DNA from: Marinomonas transparens
Lineage (GTDB): Bacteria; Pseudomonadota; Gammaproteobacteria; Pseudomonadales; Marinomonadaceae
Reading direction: 5' to 3'
Length of the DNA: 64,000 bases
Assembly (NCBI RefSeq): GCF_016463975.1
Contig: NZ_JAEMNX010000024.1
Span: 1 to 64,000 of the forward strand
The position numbers were made by a program, and so were the translations under genes. Of this stretch, positions 59,962 through 64,000 are shown one piece after another. Every line of letters starts with the position of its first letter. Position 1 is the stretch's first letter. The notes under the pieces were generated by a model. That model had not been told where the DNA came from. It worked only from the letters and a program-made list of their open reading frames with translations, and ran no database searches.

Positions 59962-61116
59962 CTAAAGCCTTTCTACTGTGTGGTTCGCAATGTAGTCAAA
60001 GTTGATGTCTTCTCCTAGACCGGGCCGTTGTGGAAGATGCACATAACCTTCGTCATCCATTGGGTCGATTAGGTTGTTGAGGTAGCTTGGTACGTCATCG
60101 TATTCCAAGAAAGGATGCAGTAAACCACGCTCGTACCAATCACAATTTTTAATGGCGCCAACGACAGCAAGGTTAGGGGCACCGTTGCCATGGATTTCAC
60201 AATTCATGCCAAACGATTCGGCTAGGTGGGCAACCTTCATACAGGGACTAATGCCGCCAACGCCAGCCACACCCGCCCTTAAAATGTCACACACGTCGTT
60301 TTTTACCCAGCTGGCTCGGCTTAAATGTTTCCCTGAAAGCGTTTCAGGCCCAAGCACAGGAATATTGAGATTTTTACTCAGCCAAGCATAGGATTCGGCG
60401 GACTCTTCTGGCATGGGTTCTTCGATCCAAGCAAAATTAAGCCGCTCCAGTTCTTTGCCAATTTTGTAGGCATCGGTACGGCTATACCAATGGTAGCCAT
60501 CTAACATTAGATCTATTTCTGGACCAACCGCTTCACGTACGGCGGCACAGGCGTGTATGTCCATTTTTGGGCTAGGGGCAAAAGACACAGGTGGCATCCA
60601 GGTATGAAGCTTGATCGCTTTATAGCCACGTTGGACAAGCGTTTCGGCGAAGCGAGCATAGTCTTCCGGTGTTGCAAGACCGCCTTCTAGTTCATCACCA
60701 CACATGGTGCTGCCGTAGGCGAGAACCTTGTCGCGGTAGCCGCCTAGTAGCTTGTATACAGGCATGTCAAACTTGCGCCCGAGCAAATCCCATAAGGCTT
60801 GTTCGACTAGAGCCAAAGCACGGTCTGTTAATTGTCCTGCGCTGCCTCTTTGCCAGTGGGTGAGGTCTTGCCAGAGTCGCTCGCGATCAGCGGCATTTTT
60901 TCCGATGAGTACTTTACGAACGAAGGCGTCTAGAACGTGCTTACGAATAATTTCTGGAGGTCCAAAGGCGTAGCCTACATCTCCATTCTCGGTGCGAATT
61001 CGTAGCATGGCGAGTTTGGTTTCTTTTTCTTCACCCGGATGAGAGTGGCCAGCGCTGTCTACATTACGACGCGTGAGGTGAGTAAACACGTCTACACTGA
61101 CAGAGGTAATTATCAT
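59962..61116 (-). CDS. Enolase-superfamily acid-sugar enzyme (mandelate racemase family)
   Basis: A 384-residue enzyme with the N-terminal capping domain and a beta/alpha barrel. Barrel residues visible: K169-x-H171 (AIKLHTW), metal ligands D206 (LMLDGYHW), E232 (WIEEPMP) and E258 (LGPETL), and the D277/H309 pair (DILRAGVAG; CEIHGNG). This is the mandelate racemase subgroup, whose members dehydrate aldonates or aldarates or interconvert their lactones. The K-x-H pair recalls some gluconate- or galactarate-type enzymes. It is divergent from kdgF across two KdgR-like boxes. The exact substrate cannot be told. Confidence 0.85.
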   Translation of the reverse strand: MIITSVSVDVFTHLTRRNVDSAGHSHPGEEKETKLAMLRIRTENGDVGYAFGPPEIIRKHVLDAFVRKVLIGKNAADRERLWQDLTHWQRGSAGQLTDRALALVEQALWDLLGRKFDMPVYKLLGGYRDKVLAYGSTMCGDELEGGLATPEDYARFAETLVQRGYKAIKLHTWMPPVSFAPSPKMDIHACAAVREAVGPEIDLMLDGYHWYSRTDAYKIGKELERLNFAWIEEPMPEESAESYAWLSKNLNIPVLGPETLSGKHLSRASWVKNDVCDILRAGVAGVGGISPCMKVAHLAESFGMNCEIHGNGAPNLAVVGAIKNCDWYERGLLHPFLEYDDVPSYLNNLIDPMDDEGYVHLPQRPGLGEDINFDYIANHTVERL

Positions 61117-61178
61117 GATAAAGCATCCTTATTTTTGAATTTCCTTTGTCTAATCAAAATACCATGAAAATATATTTT

Positions 61179-61216
61179 TGAAACATGATTTCATAAATAT
61201 TTGAAACTTGTTTTCA
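61179..61216. promoter_or_regulatory. Two KdgR-like operators in the divergent promoter
   Basis: TGAAACATGATTTCA (61179-61193) and TGAAACTTGTTTTCA (61202-61216) both fit the KdgR pattern TGAAA-N5-TTTCA, 23 bp apart centre to centre. The second abuts a weak -35 for a TATAAT at 61237-61242 before kdgF, so repression of kdgF and the isomerase gene is plausible. No kdgR gene is in the window. Confidence 0.7.
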
Positions 61217-61266
61217 ATTGCTGCACTATGACTCACTATAATTAATATAGAGACAAAGGGGGCACT

Positions 61267-61590
61267 ATGTTTGTCTATAACAACGAAGTTCAATTAGAAG
61301 ACCTTGGGGACGGCGTTTCCCGTAAGATCATGGCATATAGCGACAAGATCATGAGTGTTGAAGTGTATTTTGAGAAGGGCGCTGTTGGCCCACTACACAA
61401 TCATCCTCATGAGCAACTGACTTATGTATTGTCAGGTGTGTTTGAATTTACGATTGGTGATGAAACCAAAATAGTAAAAGCAGGCGATGCTTTGTACAAA
61501 GAACCTAATGTTATGCACGGTTGTGTTTGTCTAGAGAAAGGCGTGTTGCTAGATAATTTTACTCCGATGCGTAAAGACTTTCTTAACTAA
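61267..61590 (+). CDS. kdgF: KdgF, unsaturated-uronate linearising cupin
   Basis: A 107-residue single cupin with GPLHNHPHEQLTYVLSGVFEFTIGDE (H44, H46, H48, Q50) and VMHGCVC (H84) as metal ligands. KdgF converts cyclic 4,5-unsaturated galacturonate or mannuronate/guluronate monomers to their linear keto forms, in pectin and alginate use. Length and the HxH-P-H-E-Q pattern fit this family. AAGGGGG precedes the ATG. It heads the plus-strand operon behind two KdgR-like boxes and is followed 76 bases later by the isomerase gene. Confidence 0.88.
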   Translation: MFVYNNEVQLEDLGDGVSRKIMAYSDKIMSVEVYFEKGAVGPLHNHPHEQLTYVLSGVFEFTIGDETKIVKAGDALYKEPNVMHGCVCLEKGVLLDNFTPMRKDFLN

Positions 61591-61666
61591 TATTTGCTGC
61601 CTGAATTAGGGTTGCTGATAATAAAAATCTGACTATCTATTTGCTGTTTAACAGCTGGAGAAGAAA

Positions 61667-62305
61667 ATGAAAATTGCACTAATGATGGAAAACAGCCAAG
61701 CGGGTAAAAACGCGACGATTCTAGAACAACTTTCTGCCGTTGCTGGTCCATTGAATCACGATGTATTTAACGTTGGTATGAGTGATGAAAACGATCATCA
61801 CCTAACTTACATACATCTAGGTATCATGGCGAGCCTTCTTGTTAACTCTAAAGCCGTTGACTTTATTGTTGCAGGTTGTGGTACTGGTCAAGGCGCAATG
61901 ATGTCTTTGAACGCTCACCCAGGGATTGTTTGTGGTTACTGCCTAGAGCCTTCTGATGCTTTCCTTTTCAATCAGATCAACAACGGTAACGCGATTGCAA
62001 TGGCGTTCGCTAAAGGCTTTGGTTGGGCGGCTGAATTGAATGCACGTTACATCTTCGAAAAAGCCTTTACTGGCCCACGCGGTGAAGGTTACCCAGTTGA
62101 GCGTAAAGCCCCTCAAGTGGCTAACGCGGGTATCTTGAACCAAGTGAAAGCTGCAACAATGAAAGACAGCTACTTGGACGGTCTAAAATCGATGGATCAA
62201 GAGCTTGTTAAAACGGCTGTAGGCGGTGAGCGCTTCCAGAAATGTTTCTTCGATAACTGCCAGGTGCCAGAAATCGAAGCCTACGTTAAATCCTTGGTTG
62301 CTTAA
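61667..62305 (+). CDS. RpiB/LacA/LacB-family isomerase (DhuI-like)
   Basis: A 212-residue protein of the ribose-5-phosphate isomerase B/LacAB fold, longer than ordinary RpiB (about 150). It shows FIVAGCGTGQGAMMSLN at the substrate loop, where RpiB has a GCGTG-type motif, and YCLEPSDAFLFNQINNGNAIAMA. Streptococcal DhuI, of the same family, isomerises 4-deoxy-5-keto-uronate in place of KduI, and I recall a similar length. Being cotranscribed with kdgF, it is a good candidate for that step. A terminator follows directly. Confidence 0.75.
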   Translation: MKIALMMENSQAGKNATILEQLSAVAGPLNHDVFNVGMSDENDHHLTYIHLGIMASLLVNSKAVDFIVAGCGTGQGAMMSLNAHPGIVCGYCLEPSDAFLFNQINNGNAIAMAFAKGFGWAAELNARYIFEKAFTGPRGEGYPVERKAPQVANAGILNQVKAATMKDSYLDGLKSMDQELVKTAVGGERFQKCFFDNCQVPEIEAYVKSLVA

Positions 62306-62335
62306 TATGCTTTCATAAGTAGTTAACGATCATCG

Positions 62336-62366
62336 AAAGGCCAGTCATCGCGACTGGCCTTTTTTG
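62336..62366 (+). terminator. Terminator of the kdgF operon
   Basis: AAAGGCCAGTC pairs with GACTGGCCTTT over ATCGC, followed by a T run. It ends the two-gene operon. Confidence 0.9.
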
Positions 62367-62469
62367 TTATTCGCTCTAAACCTAGGTTAATTTCTTCTTC
62401 TTGTTTGTTGGTTATTCTTGTTTTTATTAAATCTACTCAGATAAAAATTATCCAGATAAGGATGAAGTG

Positions 62470-63318
62470 ATGATACTGAATGAAAGTCTACAAAATTACC
62501 TTACAGATCTTGGGTTAATGGTACCGGAAACGCCAACCATTGAATTTGTGAAACAGTTGCAAGCGAAGCACATCGAGCGTTATAGCTTTAACAGCTTGGC
62601 AGTAATTTTAGGGGAAGATATCTCACTTGATTTAGAAATGATTACTCAAAAAATAGTGACTCGTGGTTTAGGTGGCTATTGTTTTGAGCATAATAAATTG
62701 ACGTTTGAGCTGCTTAAAGCTCTGGGTTATGACGTTCAATTAAAGATGGCTCGGGTTCTGAATAACAACCTAGATAGAAAAGCAGGAAGAACACACAGAA
62801 TCACCTTAGTAACTATTGATGGAATGACTTATGTGATTGACACTGGCTTCGGAGGGAGTGGTCCTATCTCTCCTCTGTTATTGAGTGCTCACGGTCAGCA
62901 GAAATCTGGGTTAGATAGCTATCGTATTGTTGCTCGTGAACATGGTGAATTTGATTTGCAGTTGTTAGTGGAAGGCGGAGACAATTTCACTTTATATCGA
63001 TTTGATAATGCGATTTACACTGATGCAGATTGTGAACTTGGGCATTTTTATTCGCATCAAAATCCCAACGCCGTGTTTGTGAAAAACCTTATGGTTACTT
63101 TGAAAAAGCAAGATAAGACTTTTGCTTTACTCAATACCGAGTTAATCACTAGAGATAAACATAAAGAGCAAAAGCTGCTCATTACAACGGCAAAGATGTT
63201 AGAAGAGACTTTATTTTCCGTGTTTAATATTTTTCTTGAACCGGTCTTAGTAGAGCACCTTTTTGATCGCTTTCTTGCCGATAAATTGGTCGAACAAGAT
63301 GGAGAACTTCCATCATGA
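62470..63318 (+). CDS. Arylamine N-acetyltransferase
   Basis: A 282-residue NAT with the cysteine protease-like triad: C71 in RGLGGYCFEHN, H109 in GRTHRITLV and D124 in YVIDTGFGG. It transfers acetyl from acetyl-CoA to arylamines and hydrazines. An AAGGATGA SD favours the ATG at 62470 over the preceding GTG. The gene overlaps the next one by four bases (ATGA), so it is coupled to a drug/metabolite transporter. Confidence 0.92.
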   Translation: MILNESLQNYLTDLGLMVPETPTIEFVKQLQAKHIERYSFNSLAVILGEDISLDLEMITQKIVTRGLGGYCFEHNKLTFELLKALGYDVQLKMARVLNNNLDRKAGRTHRITLVTIDGMTYVIDTGFGGSGPISPLLLSAHGQQKSGLDSYRIVAREHGEFDLQLLVEGGDNFTLYRFDNAIYTDADCELGHFYSHQNPNAVFVKNLMVTLKKQDKTFALLNTELITRDKHKEQKLLITTAKMLEETLFSVFNIFLEPVLVEHLFDRFLADKLVEQDGELPS

Positions 63319-64000
63319 CTCAGTTATTTTATTTGTTACTGTGGGCAGTCTTGATGGCATCCTCGTTTGTGGTGTCTGGCAATATGGTGAGTTATGCCAG
63401 CCCACTTGCTACGTCTAGTTTTCGTTTTATGTTGGCGTTGCTGATTATGTTGGTGATTTTATGGGGGCGTTGGTATAACGCGAGTAAAAGAGGTGGAGAC
63501 AGTGTTGCTTCTCAGTTCAAAGCGCTGTTTCAATCGAGAGGAAGGATGGGGCATTATGTGGTGATTAGCGGGGCGCTGGTGGGCTTTTTTGTCGGGTTGT
63601 TTGTGGCGCTGCAATCGACGACACCGCTGCATACTTCGGTACTTTATACCTTGATTCCCCTAGTGGGAGTAGTTATTGCAAGAGTTTGGTTAAAAGAAGT
63701 GGCATCGTGGGTGCGTGTTAGTGGTTTTATTCTTGGCTCTTTTGGCGCAATGGTTGTGCTGTTTTCAACACAAGGGGAAGATGACTTTACGTGGCACCAA
63801 GGTGACTACATTTTCTTGGGCGCTTGTGTGTTGCTCGCTCTGCATGTGGTGTCAGTTCAAAAGTGGGGGCGTTCGTTGGGGGCTTTGTCTGGTGCTTTCA
63901 TGATTATGCTGTTTGGTAGCCTGTGGTTGTTACCGATCACCTTGATTTGGGGGCACCTTGCAGAGGTACAATGGTATGCGATGGGATTTTGGGTGAATGC
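63315..64000 (+). CDS. EamA/DMT-family transporter (3' end beyond the window)
   Basis: The visible 228 codons encode a polytopic membrane protein starting MTQLFYLLLWAVLMASSFVV and including SFRFMLALLIM, STTPLHTSVLYTLIPLVGVVIARVWLKE and LGACVLLALHVV, the ten-helix EamA pattern of drug/metabolite transporters. The gene runs off the window edge. Its ATG lies inside the NAT stop region (ATGA), so both are expressed together. The two may deal with the same class of aromatic compounds, which is inference only. Confidence 0.88.
   Translation, partial: MTQLFYLLLWAVLMASSFVVSGNMVSYASPLATSSFRFMLALLIMLVILWGRWYNASKRGGDSVASQFKALFQSRGRMGHYVVISGALVGFFVGLFVALQSTTPLHTSVLYTLIPLVGVVIARVWLKEVASWVRVSGFILGSFGAMVVLFSTQGEDDFTWHQGDYIFLGACVLLALHVVSVQKWGRSLGALSGAFMIMLFGSLWLLPITLIWGHLAEVQWYAMGFWVN

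Overview
The window reads as a chromosomal segment of a marine, metabolically versatile gammaproteobacterium, most likely Marinomonas or a close Oceanospirillales relative. This is an inference from the moderate GC content, TRAP and sugar ABC transporters, PuuE-type ureide genes, non-microcompartment ethanolamine genes and many GntR regulators; no rRNA or marker gene confirms it. There are no tRNAs, CRISPR arrays, intact insertion sequences or prophage genes. Most of the window is catabolic islands, each with its own transporter and regulator.

Layout. 0-5 kb: a TlpA-like thioredoxin, a PhoB-controlled alkaline phosphatase with tandem Pho boxes, and an exported protein/ABC ATPase/FtsX-type permease operon whose permease carries a histidine-rich loop (probable zinc system). 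5-6.8 kb: a GFA-like protein, an 800-base stretch of repeats and remnants, and an SRPBCC protein. 6.9-13.4 kb: a TRAP transporter with two sugar-acid dehydrogenases and a divergent GntR regulator with two DNA-binding domains. 13.5-23.6 kb: a complete-looking non-phosphorylating L-fucose pathway (mutarotase, aldose dehydrogenase, lactonase, UxaA-type dehydratase, SDR, FAH hydrolase) with its ABC importer, a GntR regulator and a perfect 16-bp palindrome in the divergent promoter. 23.7-29 kb: a broken alpha/beta-hydrolase gene, a membrane AraC regulator, a DUF805 protein, a lipoprotein and two tandem paralogous diguanylate cyclases.

29-43.3 kb: a ureide (allantoin) island. It has a polar-amino-acid-type ABC importer, an RpiR regulator, an amidase, a gamma-glutamyltransferase-family oxamate-hydrolase-like enzyme, a TauE/SafE permease, an ureidoglycine-type aminotransferase, an allantoate-type amidohydrolase, and (beyond a cupin and a Fic protein) PuuE allantoinase with a GntR regulator. 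Two near-identical palindromes, before the importer and before the amidase, mark a probable RpiR regulon. 43.7-53.6 kb: a chemoreceptor, a LysE exporter, an ammonium transporter followed by a 54-residue membrane protein gene, and the ethanolamine genes eutB, eutC, a permease and divergent eutR. These nitrogen functions fit together: ureides and ethanolamine release ammonium.

53.7-64 kb: a DUF4856 protein behind a Fur-like site, a sterol desaturase/hydroxylase-family protein, a fragment of a second tlpA-like gene, a secreted subtilase, a secreted polysaccharide lyase, an acetyltransferase, and a divergent pair. The pair is an enolase-superfamily sugar-acid enzyme facing kdgF plus an RpiB/LacAB-type isomerase, with two KdgR-like boxes between. 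Lyase, KdgF and the isomerase together suggest breakdown of a uronate polysaccharide. The window ends in an arylamine N-acetyltransferase coupled to a truncated EamA transporter. The most interesting points are the isomerase/KdgF locus, the RpiR ureide regulon, the small protein linked to Amt, and the histidine-rich permease.
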